NCBI RefSeq assembly: GCF_019802345.1
Contig: NZ_JAINDZ010000013.1
Span: 1-64,000 of the forward strand
Source of the DNA: Methylosinus sp. Sm6
GTDB taxonomy: Bacteria; Pseudomonadota; Alphaproteobacteria; Rhizobiales; Beijerinckiaceae
Direction: 5' to 3'
Length of the DNA: 64,000 nt
A program made the translations under genes and the position numbers. This document shows, piece by piece, positions 18,777 through 27,738 of the stretch. Within the stretch, counting starts at the first letter, position 1. Every line of letters starts with the position of its first letter. The notes under the pieces are model-generated. The model saw only the letters and a program-made list of their open reading frames with translations. It searched no databases and had not been told where the DNA came from.

Positions 18777-20474
18777 TTAAAAATGTTTCCTATGGCGCTC
18801 GTGCTCGGTCATGGTTCCGGGCGCGAAGGCGACGCCGCGCAGCACCTCGGCGAAGCCCGCCGTCTTCACCGTCGTGAATTTGGCGCCGGCCGGCAGCGTC
18901 GTGGCCGCGAGATCGTCGACAATCCTGACCAGCCTGTTCGGAGCGGCCCCCTGGTCGCCGGCTCCGCTCACCGTCGAGGTGACGGCCCAGATCGTGACGG
19001 TTCCGTCACGGTTCACGCGCCCCGTCAGATTGCGCAGTCCGTCCGTGGCCGGCGACCAGGGAAGGTTCTTGTTCCTGGCGTTGGTCCCGGTGGGATAGCC
19101 GGCGACGGTGTAGGGGACGCCGAGATCGAGACCGGCCTGCAAGGTATAGGCGAGCTTGAACCCTCCCGTGGCTTGGTCGAACACCCATTTCTGCAAGCCG
19201 GCGGTCGTCTGCGCGGCGGCGTTCGTATAGAGGTCCTTGCTCGCGTCATATTTGGTCGAGCCGTCGCCTTCGTCCGCGACATAGATCGTGTTTTCGTCGG
19301 CGATCCAGAGACCGAAGGGGAAGACATTGGTCGTCGTCTTCGCCAGCGTGGTGTTGAAGCCTTTCAGAATGCACATGTTGCTGGGAAGGCCATTGGTGAC
19401 GAGCGTCGCCTCGTCATAGGCGAGCGGAGCGTTCGGCAGATGCGCGGAGCGGCTCGGCAGGCCGACGCCCTCGGGGCACTGCAGCGGGCGGCCATTGGCG
19501 TCGACCCCCGTGGTGTCGACGAAATAGACCGTGTCGATCCCATTGCTGCCGCTGCCCTTGGTGAAGAACAACGTATTATGGAAGATCGCGAGGCCGCGGA
19601 AATTGTCGTCCTTGCCGACCTTGTCGGGCTTCGTATTCGCGGGCAGCTGGGTGATGTTGAAGCTCGCGACCGGCGTCGGCGCTCCCGGCTGCTGCGAGAC
19701 GAGCGCCCGTCTCGCCGACGCCATGATCTGCGCTCCGGCGCCGAGCACCACGCCCGCCGGCTGCGGATTGGAGCCATTGCCGGCGTTGCCCGCGGCATAG
19801 AGCAGCGTCACATCGCCGCGAGAATAGGAGATCGCCGCCCGGCCGTTGTCGCCGCTGAAGGCGTTGGTCTTGGTGAAATGGAAATGGCCCTCTTTGTCGA
19901 GCTCGGCGACGACGCGGTAATAGGCGTTCGGGTCCGGATTGGTGGGATCGATCACGCCGGGCGTGTTGGAGTTCGAGACGTCGATCGCGTTCACGGGCGC
20001 GAGATAGCCCATGAACGTGAGGCGCTCGCCATCCGGCGACAGATTGAGCGCGAGCTCCGACCTCGACGAGAAGCTCGCCACCATCTGATCTTTGGATGGC
20101 GGGACGCCGCGCTGCGAGCTGTTCGGCACCTCCAGCGAACTGACCAGCGCTCCGTCCGGAGTCAGCTGATCGAGGATGATCTTCGACGTGATTCCGAAAT
20201 AGTCGTCTGCGAGAACATTGTTGAAGACGAAGGGAAAAGTTCCATCGTCGGTCGCGGCGACACAGTTGGCCGGCGCGCAGTTCGGCGGCAGCGGAGTCCC
20301 GACCCGAACATTGCTCGGCTTGTCGTCATAAACGGTCCGGCTGACCATCAGATTTCCGGGATGAAGACGCGCGCCGCGCTCCTCGGCCACTCCGATCGTG
20401 GCGAGACTGGAAAGAGAAGCGATCAATGCGAGGCGCGAAGCGCTCCCGCGGGAGTATTTGAACCGAGCAGTCAT
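18777..20474 (-). CDS. large secreted protein of unknown function, possibly beta-propeller
   Basis: A 565-residue protein with a Sec signal peptide (MTARFKYSRGSASRLALIASLSSLATIGVAEE). The mature part is rich in Gly, Thr, Asn and Asp with recurring blade-like segments: LALNLSPDGERLTFMGY, FRGLAIFHNTLFFTKGSG, FPFGLWIADENTIYVADEGDG, GTVTIWAVTST. These resemble strands of YncE/SMP-30-type propellers, but I do not recognise the family. Four Cys residues could form disulfides (CAPANC near the N terminus; CPEG; MCIL). ATG 20474 is chosen as the start of the signal peptide. It stands alone, divergent from hldD. Confidence 0.65.
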   Translation of the reverse strand: MTARFKYSRGSASRLALIASLSSLATIGVAEERGARLHPGNLMVSRTVYDDKPSNVRVGTPLPPNCAPANCVAATDDGTFPFVFNNVLADDYFGITSKIILDQLTPDGALVSSLEVPNSSQRGVPPSKDQMVASFSSRSELALNLSPDGERLTFMGYLAPVNAIDVSNSNTPGVIDPTNPDPNAYYRVVAELDKEGHFHFTKTNAFSGDNGRAAISYSRGDVTLLYAAGNAGNGSNPQPAGVVLGAGAQIMASARRALVSQQPGAPTPVASFNITQLPANTKPDKVGKDDNFRGLAIFHNTLFFTKGSGSNGIDTVYFVDTTGVDANGRPLQCPEGVGLPSRSAHLPNAPLAYDEATLVTNGLPSNMCILKGFNTTLAKTTTNVFPFGLWIADENTIYVADEGDGSTKYDASKDLYTNAAAQTTAGLQKWVFDQATGGFKLAYTLQAGLDLGVPYTVAGYPTGTNARNKNLPWSPATDGLRNLTGRVNRDGTVTIWAVTSTVSGAGDQGAAPNRLVRIVDDLAATTLPAGAKFTTVKTAGFAEVLRGVAFAPGTMTEHERHRKHF

Positions 20475-20782
20475 TGTAGCGCCCCCATCAGACAGCGGCT
20501 CGGGCAAATCGCCCGAGTCCGAGGCGGGGGAAATTGGGGGAGATGCATGACAGTTTGTCGTCGAGCTCGGCTCGCCGGCGCCGGGCGCGTCCACACCCGG
20601 CCCACGCGACCCCGCGCGCCGGAGGGGCGTCGGATTGACGCAGATGGCTAAGCTCGATAGGTCATGGACGGGAATAATTTGGCTTGGGGCGGCGCGCTTC
20701 GTTTCATGGCTCGCGAGGCGAGTGGAACAGCGCGAGATCGGAGCGGGCCCGATGGGAAGCCTCGAGGAGCTACGGAGCTGAT
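20475..20782. other. divergent intergenic region (308 bp)
   Basis: Lies between the secreted-protein gene and hldD, so it should hold both promoters. No gene, conserved RNA or repeat was recognised. Confidence 0.4.
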
Positions 20783-21733
20783 ATGATCATCGTCACCGGC
20801 GGCGCTGGGTTCATCGGATCGAATATCGTTCGCGCCTTGAATCGTCGGGGCATAGACGACATCTTGCTGGTCGACAATCTCGAGAACGGCCGGAAGGTCG
20901 CCAACATCGCCGATCTGCGGATCGCCGATTACATGGAATACGACCAGTTTCTCGACAAGATCAATTCCAATCACGTCTTTGGCGACGTTCGCGCGATCAT
21001 TCACGAGGGCGCCTGCTCGGCGACCACGGAGTGGAACGGCCGCTATGTGATGCAGATCAATTATGATTATTCCAAAGCCCTGCTGCAATGGTGCCTGGCG
21101 CGTTCGGTCTCTTACATCTACGCCTCTTCCGCGTCGGTCTATGGGCTCGGGGAGCACGGCTTCCGCGAGGATCTGGCCTGCGAGCTGCCGATCAATATGT
21201 ACGCCTATTCGAAATTCCAATTCGATCAATATGTGCGCCGGCACGCGGCCGGCGCGGCGAGCCAGGTGGTCGGATTGCGCTATTTCAACGTCTATGGCCC
21301 GGGCGAGGCGCACAAGGGCTCCATGGCGTCGACAGCTTTCCATTTCAGCCGGCAAATCCGCGAGACGGGGGTCGCGCGGCTGTTCGCCGGCGTCGACGGC
21401 TATGCGGATGGCGAGCAGCAGCGCGATTTCGTCTATGTGGGCGATTGCGTCGACGTCAATCTCTGGTTCCTGGACCATCCCGAGCGCCGCGGCATCTTCA
21501 ATTGCGGCACGGGCAAGCCGCAGACCTTCAACGACATGGCGCGGGCGGTGATCGCGACGTTGGGCCAGGGGCGCATCGAATATATTCCCTTCCCCGATCA
21601 TCTGAAGGGCGCGTATCAGAGCTATACTTGCGCGGACCTCGCGAAGCTGCGGGCGGCGGGCTATGACGCGCCGTTCAAGACGGTGGAGGAGGGCGTGAAG
21701 GCCTATGTCGGCGCAGGCGCGCCGAACGCCTGA
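20783..21733 (+). CDS. hldD: ADP-L-glycero-D-manno-heptose 6-epimerase
   Basis: A 316-residue short-chain epimerase that converts ADP-D-glycero- to ADP-L-glycero-beta-D-manno-heptose, the last step of LPS inner-core heptose synthesis. NADP-binding GGAGFIGSN is at residues 6-14; [10 protein letters not shown] and [14 protein letters not shown] supply the catalytic Ser and Tyr-x3-Lys; [17 protein letters not shown] and [16 protein letters not shown] are typical of HldD. ATG 20783 follows GGAG and starts at the Rossmann strand. The other heptose genes begin 408 bp downstream. Confidence 0.95.
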   Translation: MIIVTGGAGFIGSNIVRALNRRGIDDILLVDNLENGRKVANIADLRIADYMEYDQFLDKINSNHVFGDVRAIIHEGACSATTEWNGRYVMQINYDYSKALLQWCLARSVSYIYASSASVYGLGEHGFREDLACELPINMYAYSKFQFDQYVRRHAAGAASQVVGLRYFNVYGPGEAHKGSMASTAFHFSRQIRETGVARLFAGVDGYADGEQQRDFVYVGDCVDVNLWFLDHPERRGIFNCGTGKPQTFNDMARAVIATLGQGRIEYIPFPDHLKGAYQSYTCADLAKLRAAGYDAPFKTVEEGVKAYVGAGAPNA

Positions 21734-22141
21734 CGGGGCCGGGCCGCCTCGTCGAGGCGTCGCGCGGAAGGCGACCGGCAACGCCAAATATCGCGCGCTG
21801 TTCCGGCTCGTCGTGTAGACGCCGCGCGCGACGAGGGCCGCAGCCGACATTCAAGAAAGAGCTTGTCGTCTGCTTCATCGAATGTGATGGGCTTCGAGAG
21901 CGAGCCTCTAAGGCTCGCCCGTTCACCCGGTCAAATCGGCGCCACTCGTCTCGCGGCCGAGCGAGGACGATCTCGTCTCGTCGCCAGCAGCTCAGTCGAA
22001 GCCATTGACCGCCAAGCTTGATCAGATAGTATCGCTCGGCCCGGAGCCGTCGCCGAAGATTTCCAGCACAAATCGCGAGGGGGTCGTTCGCTGCAACCTG
22101 GGCCTGTGAGACATCATCATCTGTTGCGGAGGCCGGAATCA
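21734..22141. other. intergenic region hldD-hldE (408 bp)
   Basis: No convincing protein gene. It contains the perfect hairpin at 21900-21918 and presumably the promoter of the hldE operon. A GGAGG at 22128-22132 serves hldE. Confidence 0.4.
21900..21918. repeat. short hairpin repeat GCGAGCCT/AGGCTCGC
   Basis: Perfect 8-bp inverted repeat with a 3-nt loop (CTA), 167 bp after hldD. The same dyad core (GCGAGCC...GGCTCGC) recurs at 30428-30449, so it may be a dispersed REP-like unit; it may also terminate hldD transcription. Confidence 0.5.
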
Positions 22142-23623
22142 GTGGATATAGGCGCGCTTCTACCCGTCGGCTCGCGTATCGTGGTCCTCGGCGATCTGAT
22201 GCTCGATAGTTACATTCACGGGTCGGTCAACAGGATTTCTCCCGAGGCGCCTGTTCCCGTGCTCCGGTTCGTCGGCCAGGACGAGACGGCCGGCGGCGCG
22301 GCCAATGTCGCATTCAATCTCAGCGCCCTCGGGGCCGATCCGCTGCTGATCGGCATCGTCGGCGTCGACGACACCGCCGACAGGCTGGCCGCTCTGATGG
22401 CCTCGCGCGGCATCGCGACCGAGCTGGTGGCGAGCCCGGACCGGCCGACGACCATCAAGACCCGCGTCCTCGCCTCTCGCCGCCAGCAGATGCTGCGCAT
22501 CGATCGCGAAGTGAACAAGCCGATTCCGGAGGAGGTCGAGAATCGCCTTCTCGAACGTGTCGCGGCCGCGCTCGACGAGGCGCAGGCGATCATTATTTCG
22601 GATTACGCCAAGGGCTGCCTCACCGATCGGGTGCTCGCCGGCGTCATCGGCATGGCCAATGAACGCGGCGTGCCCGTGCTGATCGACCCCAAGCGCCGAG
22701 ATTTCTCGGCCTATGCCGGGGCGACCTACATCAAGCCCAATCTCGCCGAGCTCGCGGAAAGCACGGGGATGGACTGCTCGACGGATGAGGCGGTCGCCGC
22801 CGCCGCGCGCCATCTCGTCGCGCGCACCGGCGCGTCGATCCTGCTGACGCGCTCCGAGCGCGGCATGTCGCTCTATTCCGTCGACGGCCGTGAAGAGGTC
22901 GCGCTGCCGACCGCCGCGCGCGAAGTTTTCGACGTCTCCGGCGCGGGAGACACGGTCATCGCCACATTCGCCCTTGCTCTGGTCGGCGCGGCGACGCGGC
23001 ATCAGGCCATGCGCCTCGCCAATGTGGCCGCCGGCGTCGTCGTCTCCAAGGCGGGCACGGCGACGGTCGGCCGCGACGAGCTGACGGTGGAGCTCGCCGG
23101 ACGCCGCGCGCGCAGCATCGCGCCTGCGGCCTCCATTCTCCGGCGCCAGGAAGCGCGCGAGCTCGCCCAGCGCTGGCGCGCGGAAGGCTTCACGGTCGGC
23201 TTCACCAATGGCTGCTTCGATCTGCTTCACCCCGGCCATGTCGCCATTCTGCGCGGCTCCGCGGCGGAGTGCGACCGGCTCGTCGTCGGCCTCAACAGCG
23301 ACGCCTCGGTGCGGCGGCTGAAGGGCGAGACGCGTCCCGTCCAATCCGAGGCGGCCCGGGCGGAAGTCATCGCCGCAATCGGCGTCGTCGATGTGGTGGT
23401 CGTCTTCGACGAAGACACGCCGCTCGAGCTCATCACCGCGCTCGAGCCCGATGTGCTCATAAAGGGAGGGGACTACACCGAGGATCGCATCGTCGGCGCC
23501 GAATTGGTCAAGGCCGGCGGAGGCCGCGTCGTGCGGATCGACATCGTCTCCGGACATTCGACGACGAATCTCATCGCGCGCTCGCGCCAGGATGAAAGAC
23601 AATGGGAATTGACGGAGTCGTGA
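22142..23623 (+). CDS. hldE: bifunctional D-glycero-beta-D-manno-heptose-7-phosphate kinase / heptose-1-phosphate adenylyltransferase
   Basis: About 493 residues with two enzymes. The N-terminal ~330 residues are a PfkB-type kinase (VLGDLMLDSY, ISPEAPVPVL, GGAANVAFNLSALGA, and the catalytic anion-hole block DVSGAGDTVIA). The C-terminal ~130 residues are a nucleotidyltransferase with NGCFDLLHPGH and LIKGGDYTEDRIVGAE. Together they phosphorylate heptose-7-phosphate at C1 and, after GmhB, adenylate it. GTG 22142 has GGAGG 9 nt upstream; GTG 22106 is the in-frame alternative. It overlaps the AGE-family gene by 22 bp. Confidence 0.95.
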   Translation: MDIGALLPVGSRIVVLGDLMLDSYIHGSVNRISPEAPVPVLRFVGQDETAGGAANVAFNLSALGADPLLIGIVGVDDTADRLAALMASRGIATELVASPDRPTTIKTRVLASRRQQMLRIDREVNKPIPEEVENRLLERVAAALDEAQAIIISDYAKGCLTDRVLAGVIGMANERGVPVLIDPKRRDFSAYAGATYIKPNLAELAESTGMDCSTDEAVAAAARHLVARTGASILLTRSERGMSLYSVDGREEVALPTAAREVFDVSGAGDTVIATFALALVGAATRHQAMRLANVAAGVVVSKAGTATVGRDELTVELAGRRARSIAPAASILRRQEARELAQRWRAEGFTVGFTNGCFDLLHPGHVAILRGSAAECDRLVVGLNSDASVRRLKGETRPVQSEAARAEVIAAIGVVDVVVVFDEDTPLELITALEPDVLIKGGDYTEDRIVGAELVKAGGGRVVRIDIVSGHSTTNLIARSRQDERQWELTES

Positions 23624-24717
23624 TCGAGGCCCGGAACTGGCTGAAGAATTCGATCTCGCTCTGGGCCGAGCATGGTTTCGATCGCTCCCGTCGCGGGTTT
23701 CACGAGCATCTGACGCTGGACGGGCTCGCCTGCCACGCCGATTTCCGCAGGCTGCGCGTGCTGACGCGCCAGATCTACGTGTTCTCGAGCCCGATCGGCC
23801 ATGACGCTCCGGGCGCGCGCGACGTCCTGCTGGCCGGGCTCGACATTCTGCTCGGGCCCGCGAAGCATTCGGGCGGCGGCTATGTCAATCGCTTCGACCT
23901 CGACGGCAAGGTCGTCGACGAGACGCGCGATCTCTACGACCTCGCCTTCGTGCTCTTTGCGCTTTGCGCGGCCTATCGTCGCCTCGGCGACGCCGCTCTG
24001 CGCGACGAGGCGAGAGCCCTCGTCGACTTCATTCTCGCCCGGATGAGTCACGCCGATGGCGGCTATGTGGAGGCGCTGCCTGCGCGTCAGCCGCGGCGGC
24101 AGAACCCGCATATGCATCTGCTGGAGGCGGTGATCGCCTGGTCGGAGCAGGATCCGTCCGGCCCCTTCGCCGCCATGCGCGATGCGATCCTCGATCTCTT
24201 CACCACGCGCTTCTTCGACCCGAAGGCGGCAATCCTGCGCGAATATCTCGCCGATGATCTGTCTCCCCTGCCGGGGCGCCAGGGCGAGACATGGGAGCCC
24301 GGCCATCATTTCGAATGGGTCTGGCTGCTCGAAGCGGCGGCCCGCGGCGGCGCGCGGCCTTTGTCCGAGGCGGCGCAGGCGCTGATGGCCCGCGCATGCG
24401 CGGACGGGCTCCATGACGGCGCGGGCGCGGTGCGCGCAGAACTCGACGCCTCCGGCGAGATCATCTCGGCCGGCGCGCGCATCTGGACCCTCACCGAATG
24501 GATCAAGGCGGAAGCGATCACGCCAGGACCGCAGCGCGACGAGCGGGTGGGGCGGGCATGGTCGGCGCTTCGGCGCTATCTCGCCACGCCGGTCGAAGGC
24601 TTGTGGTTCGAGCGCTGGACTCCCGAGCAGGGCTTCGTCTCCGACCCGGCGCCGGCCACGAGCCTCTATCATATTTCGATGGCCGTGCACGAAATGTGCG
24701 AAGGGCGCGAGCCATGA
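23602..24717 (+). CDS. AGE-family (N-acylglucosamine 2-epimerase / mannose isomerase-like) protein
   Basis: A 371-residue (alpha/alpha)6-barrel sugar epimerase/isomerase. Conserved features: GGGYVNRFDLDGKVVDETRDLYDLAFVLFAL, RQNPHMHLLEA (His pair), WEPGHHFEWVWLLE (catalytic His-His-x-Glu) and the final SLYHISMAVHEM. It begins inside the 3' end of hldE (22-bp overlap) and overlaps gmhB by 4 bp, so it belongs to the heptose operon. Known AGE members act on GlcNAc, mannose or mannose-6-phosphate; gmhA (sedoheptulose-7-phosphate isomerase) is absent here, so a role in supplying or altering the heptose precursor is an attractive inference, not shown. Confidence 0.88.
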   Translation: MGIDGVVIEARNWLKNSISLWAEHGFDRSRRGFHEHLTLDGLACHADFRRLRVLTRQIYVFSSPIGHDAPGARDVLLAGLDILLGPAKHSGGGYVNRFDLDGKVVDETRDLYDLAFVLFALCAAYRRLGDAALRDEARALVDFILARMSHADGGYVEALPARQPRRQNPHMHLLEAVIAWSEQDPSGPFAAMRDAILDLFTTRFFDPKAAILREYLADDLSPLPGRQGETWEPGHHFEWVWLLEAAARGGARPLSEAAQALMARACADGLHDGAGAVRAELDASGEIISAGARIWTLTEWIKAEAITPGPQRDERVGRAWSALRRYLATPVEGLWFERWTPEQGFVSDPAPATSLYHISMAVHEMCEGREP

Positions 24718-25262
24718 CGTCGGGAGCGGGCAGAGGCGCGGTGTTCTTCGACCGGGACGGCGTCCTCAACGTCGACACCGGCTATCTCTACGACCCCGCC
24801 GATTTCGTCTGGGTCGAGGGCGCGCCGGAAGCGATCGCCGCGGCCAAGGCCGCCGGACTGCTCGTCGTCGTGGCGACCAATCAGTCCGGCGTCGCGCGCG
24901 GCTATTACGAAGAGAGTCATGTGCATGCGCTGCACGCCTTCATGAACGACGATCTCACAGCACGCGGCCTGCCGCGCATAGACGCTTTCTATCATTGTCC
25001 TTACAATGACGTCGGGTCGGTCGACATCTATGTTCGTCCTGACCACCCCGACCGCAAGCCGAACCCCGGCATGCTGCTGCGGGCCATCGCCGACCATGGT
25101 CTCGACCCGATGCGCTGCGTCATGATCGGGGACAAGGAGAGCGATGTGGAAGCCGGGTTCCGCGCCGGCATGCGCGCCCTTCGTTTCGAGGGCGGCAAGC
25201 TGGACGCGCTCACGCGCAGAGCGCTCGCGGAACTGCTCGACTCTTCGGCCGCCGCGAGCTGA
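24714..25262 (+). CDS. gmhB: HAD-family heptose bisphosphate phosphatase, GmhB-like
   Basis: A 182-residue HAD phosphatase. Motif I is FFDRDGVLN (nucleophile Asp and acid/base Asp), motif II VVATNQSGVARGYY, motif III/IV RKPNPGM and MIGDKESDVEAG. This is the histidinol-phosphatase/GmhB group that removes the C7 phosphate of heptose-1,7-bisphosphate. The usual zinc-binding Cys/His loop between motifs II and III is reduced: only one Cys is seen (YHCPYN) and the Cys-x-Cys before RKP is replaced by DHPD. ATG 24714 overlaps the preceding gene (ATGA). Confidence 0.88.
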   Translation: MTSGAGRGAVFFDRDGVLNVDTGYLYDPADFVWVEGAPEAIAAAKAAGLLVVVATNQSGVARGYYEESHVHALHAFMNDDLTARGLPRIDAFYHCPYNDVGSVDIYVRPDHPDRKPNPGMLLRAIADHGLDPMRCVMIGDKESDVEAGFRAGMRALRFEGGKLDALTRRALAELLDSSAAAS

Positions 25263-25322
25263 CGCGCTTTTTTCGATCCGAGCCTTCCTCGATCCAAGCC
25301 TACTTCGATCGATCCCGCGCCC

Positions 25323-25880
25323 TCACAACATCGGCTTGCCGCCGGTGACGGCGATGGTCGCGCCCGAGACATAGCTCGAAAGAGGGTCGGCCAGCATCAC
25401 ATAAGCCGTCGCGAGCTCGGCGGGCTGGCCCGGCCGCTTCATCGGCGTGGCGCCTCCGAAGCTTTCCACCCATCCATCCGGAAGCGTGGAGGGAATGAGC
25501 GGCGTCCAGATCGGGCCCGGAGCGACGGCATTGACGCGAATGCCTTTGCCCGCGAGCATTTGCGCCAGTCCCGCGGTGAAGTTGTGAATTGCGCCCTTCG
25601 ACGTCGCATAGGCGAGAAGCAGAGGATTGGGCGCGTCGGAATTGATCGAGGCCGTGTTGATGATCGCGCCGCCCGGCTTCATATGCGGAACGGCTGCTTT
25701 GGCGAGATAGAACATCGAATGGAGATTGACACGGAAGGGTCCGCCATTGCTCGACAATGAGCGGCGTCTTGAACGTCGCCAGGGGGCCAGAATTGCTCGA
25801 CGCCCGGCGGACCGCACGAGCTCCCGAGCCGATTCCGCATCCACATCCTCATCGAGATAGGAAATCAGTCGGATCGGATT
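25323..25880 (-). pseudogene. decayed YghA/YhdF-type SDR oxidoreductase
   Basis: The C-terminal half of a short-chain dehydrogenase is intact (MFYLAKAAVPHM, INTASINSD, LAYATSKGAI with Tyr-x3-Lys, NAVAPGPIWTPLI, MKRPGQPAELA and ending AVTGGKPML). Upstream, a short piece of the N-terminal half is recognisable (ISYLDEDVDAESARELV, AGRRAILAP) but the glycine-rich NAD-binding motif is gone and about 50 residues between AILAP and FRVNLHSMF are deleted or replaced by Arg/Ser-rich sequence. Full-length relatives are about 285-330 residues. The boundaries at the 5' side are approximate. Confidence 0.75.
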
Positions 25881-26239
25881 GCATGGCCGCGGGACTCTGA
25901 TGCCGGGACAACGATTGCCCGTGCGGCGAGTTCCCGGAAGCTCTCGCGCCAACAGAAGGGACCGAGCGCGGGAGCGCCGACCAGATAGTTCGCGCCGGCC
26001 GCGGCGTCCATGCGGATGCGCCGGCGCGGAGCTTTCGGCTCGCGTGACGCGTGATCAAGGATGAGAAGGCGTGAGACGGCAGGGATTTTTGGTGGCCGCT
26101 GCGACGCTGCTGGCGGCGCCGGCCTGAAGCCGAGCGACGGCGCCCGTCTCTAGCTGTCGCGTTTTTTGCGCAGGGCAGGAACCGCGTCCGGCATTCATGG
26201 TTATCGTGGATCAAAAAGCAGCCGAATCGGGAGGACGAG
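25881..26239. other. gene-poor stretch upstream of the stress cluster
   Basis: Contains the lost 5' part of the SDR pseudogene region and the promoter of the downstream DUF892 operon (GGGAGG at about 26229). A 48-codon minus-strand frame (25865-26011, starting MDAAAGANYLVGAPALG) looks more protein-like than its surroundings and may be another gene remnant, but cannot be identified. Confidence 0.35.
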
Positions 26240-26743
26240 ATGGGACTGTTCACACGCGACATCGAGAGCTTGGATGATCTTTTCCTGCATCAGCTGCAGG
26301 ATATGTACTATGCGGAAAAGCAGATCATCAAAGCCATGCCGACGATGATCGACAGCGCGTCTTCGGAGGCGCTGAAGGACGCGCTGCAGACGCATCTGCG
26401 CGAGACGGAGCAGCAGGTGCAGCGTCTCGAGCAGGTGTTCCAGCTGCAAGGAGCGCAGGCGCAAGGCGTCGAATGTCCGGCGATCGACGGCATCATCGAC
26501 GAAGCCAAGGATGTGAACTCGGAGATCGCCGACAAGTCCGTGCTCGATTCGGCGTTGATCGCTTCGGCTCAGTCGGTCGAGCATTACGAGATTTCGCGCT
26601 ACGGCACGCTCATCGCCTGGGCGCAGTGCCTCGGCAAGACCGATTGCGTGCCGCTGCTGCGCAAGACTCTCGAGGAGGAGAAAGCGGCCGACGCAAAGCT
26701 CACGGGATTGGCCGAGCAGACGATCAATCGTCGCGCGGCGTGA
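26240..26743 (+). CDS. DUF892 (YciE-like) ferritin-like protein
   Basis: A 167-residue four-helix-bundle protein of the YciE/DUF892 family. Helix 1 has LDDLFLHQLQDMYYAEKQI; later helices carry ETEQQVQRLEQVFQ, ALIASAQSVEHYEISRYGTL and LRKTLEEEKAADAKLTGLAE, giving the Glu/His metal-ligand pattern of a di-iron bundle. Family members are stress-induced and of unknown biochemistry. GGGAGGACGAG precedes the ATG. It is followed 21 bp later by manganese catalase, a frequent partner, suggesting oxidative-stress defence. Confidence 0.9.
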   Translation: MGLFTRDIESLDDLFLHQLQDMYYAEKQIIKAMPTMIDSASSEALKDALQTHLRETEQQVQRLEQVFQLQGAQAQGVECPAIDGIIDEAKDVNSEIADKSVLDSALIASAQSVEHYEISRYGTLIAWAQCLGKTDCVPLLRKTLEEEKAADAKLTGLAEQTINRRAA

Positions 26744-26764
26744 GGGACCCAGGGAGGCGCCGTC

Positions 26765-27640
26765 ATGTTCATCCACAACAAAAAGCTGCAGTACACGGTT
26801 CGCGTGTCGGAGGCGAACCCCGTTCTCGCGAGCCTCATGCTCGAGCAGTTCGGCGGGCCACAGGGCGAACTGGCCGCGGCAATGCGCTATTTCACTCAGG
26901 CGCTCGCGGAGGAGGACCCGGGTCGCAAGGACATGCTCTATGACATAGCGACGGAGGAGCTCTCGCATCTCGAGATCATCGGCAGCATCGTCGCTATGCT
27001 CAACCGCGGGATGAAGGGCGAGCTCGCGGAAGCGACCCAGACGGAGGCGGATCTCTATCGATCGCTGACGCAGGGCGGCGATAGTCATACGCAGGCGATT
27101 CTCTACGGCGGCGGGCCTGCATTGACGAACTCCTCGGGCGTGCCATGGACGGCGGCCTATATCGACACGATCGGCGATCCGGCGTGCGACTTGCGATCGA
27201 ATATCGCCGCAGAGGCGAGAGCCAAGATCGTCTATGAGCGTCTCGTCAACGTCACCGAAGATCCAGGCGTCAAGGACGCGCTGTCCTTCCTGATGACGCG
27301 AGAGATCGCGCATCAGAAGTCGTTCGAGAAGGCGCTCTGCTCGATCGAGCAGAATTTCCCGCCCGGAAAGCTGGAGGGCAAGCGGCAATTCGCCGATCTC
27401 TACGTCAACACCTCGCAGGGAAGCGGGGACAGCGACGGTCCCTGGAATTCGGGCGACGAATGGAAGCGCCTGGATGACGTCGTCGGGCAAATTCCTTTGG
27501 ACGGCGGAGCGGGATCGGCGACGGTGAAGTTGACGGAGATGGAGGCCCAAGACCTCACCACCTTCATGCGGCGCATGGAGTCCCACCTCGACGACGGCAG
27601 ACGCGGCGATCCTGCGGCTCACGAGCCTCGCGGAGGATGA
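26765..27640 (+). CDS. manganese catalase
   Basis: A 291-residue non-haem, di-manganese catalase that disproportionates hydrogen peroxide in the cytosol. The bundle begins GGPQGELAAAMRYFTQAL (Glu ligand), then YDIATEELSHLEIIGSIVAML (Glu and His ligands), and a second pair DLRSNIAAEARAKIVYERL and FLMTREIAHQKSFEKAL (Glu, Glu, His). The family start MFIHNKKLQYTVRV is intact. It is in one operon with the upstream DUF892 gene and the downstream 24-residue peptide gene, whose start lies 1 bp after its stop. Confidence 0.95.
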   Translation: MFIHNKKLQYTVRVSEANPVLASLMLEQFGGPQGELAAAMRYFTQALAEEDPGRKDMLYDIATEELSHLEIIGSIVAMLNRGMKGELAEATQTEADLYRSLTQGGDSHTQAILYGGGPALTNSSGVPWTAAYIDTIGDPACDLRSNIAAEARAKIVYERLVNVTEDPGVKDALSFLMTREIAHQKSFEKALCSIEQNFPPGKLEGKRQFADLYVNTSQGSGDSDGPWNSGDEWKRLDDVVGQIPLDGGAGSATVKLTEMEAQDLTTFMRRMESHLDDGRRGDPAAHEPRGG

Positions 27641-27641
27641 A

Positions 27642-27716
27642 ATGGACGGGATCATCTATCTTGTCGGCCTGATCGTCGTGATCATGGCGATCTTGTCTCT
27701 TCTCGGGCTACGCTGA
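27642..27716 (+). CDS. 24-residue membrane microprotein
   Basis: Reading frame MDGIIYLVGLIVVIMAILSLLGLR, a single hydrophobic helix with a basic C-terminal residue. GGAGG lies 6 nt upstream of the ATG and the gene starts 1 bp after the catalase stop, so translation is likely. Small one-helix proteins of this shape recur beside stress genes in proteobacteria. Function unknown. Confidence 0.6.
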   Translation: MDGIIYLVGLIVVIMAILSLLGLR

Positions 27717-27738
27717 AACGTCGCGAAAGGACATCACG

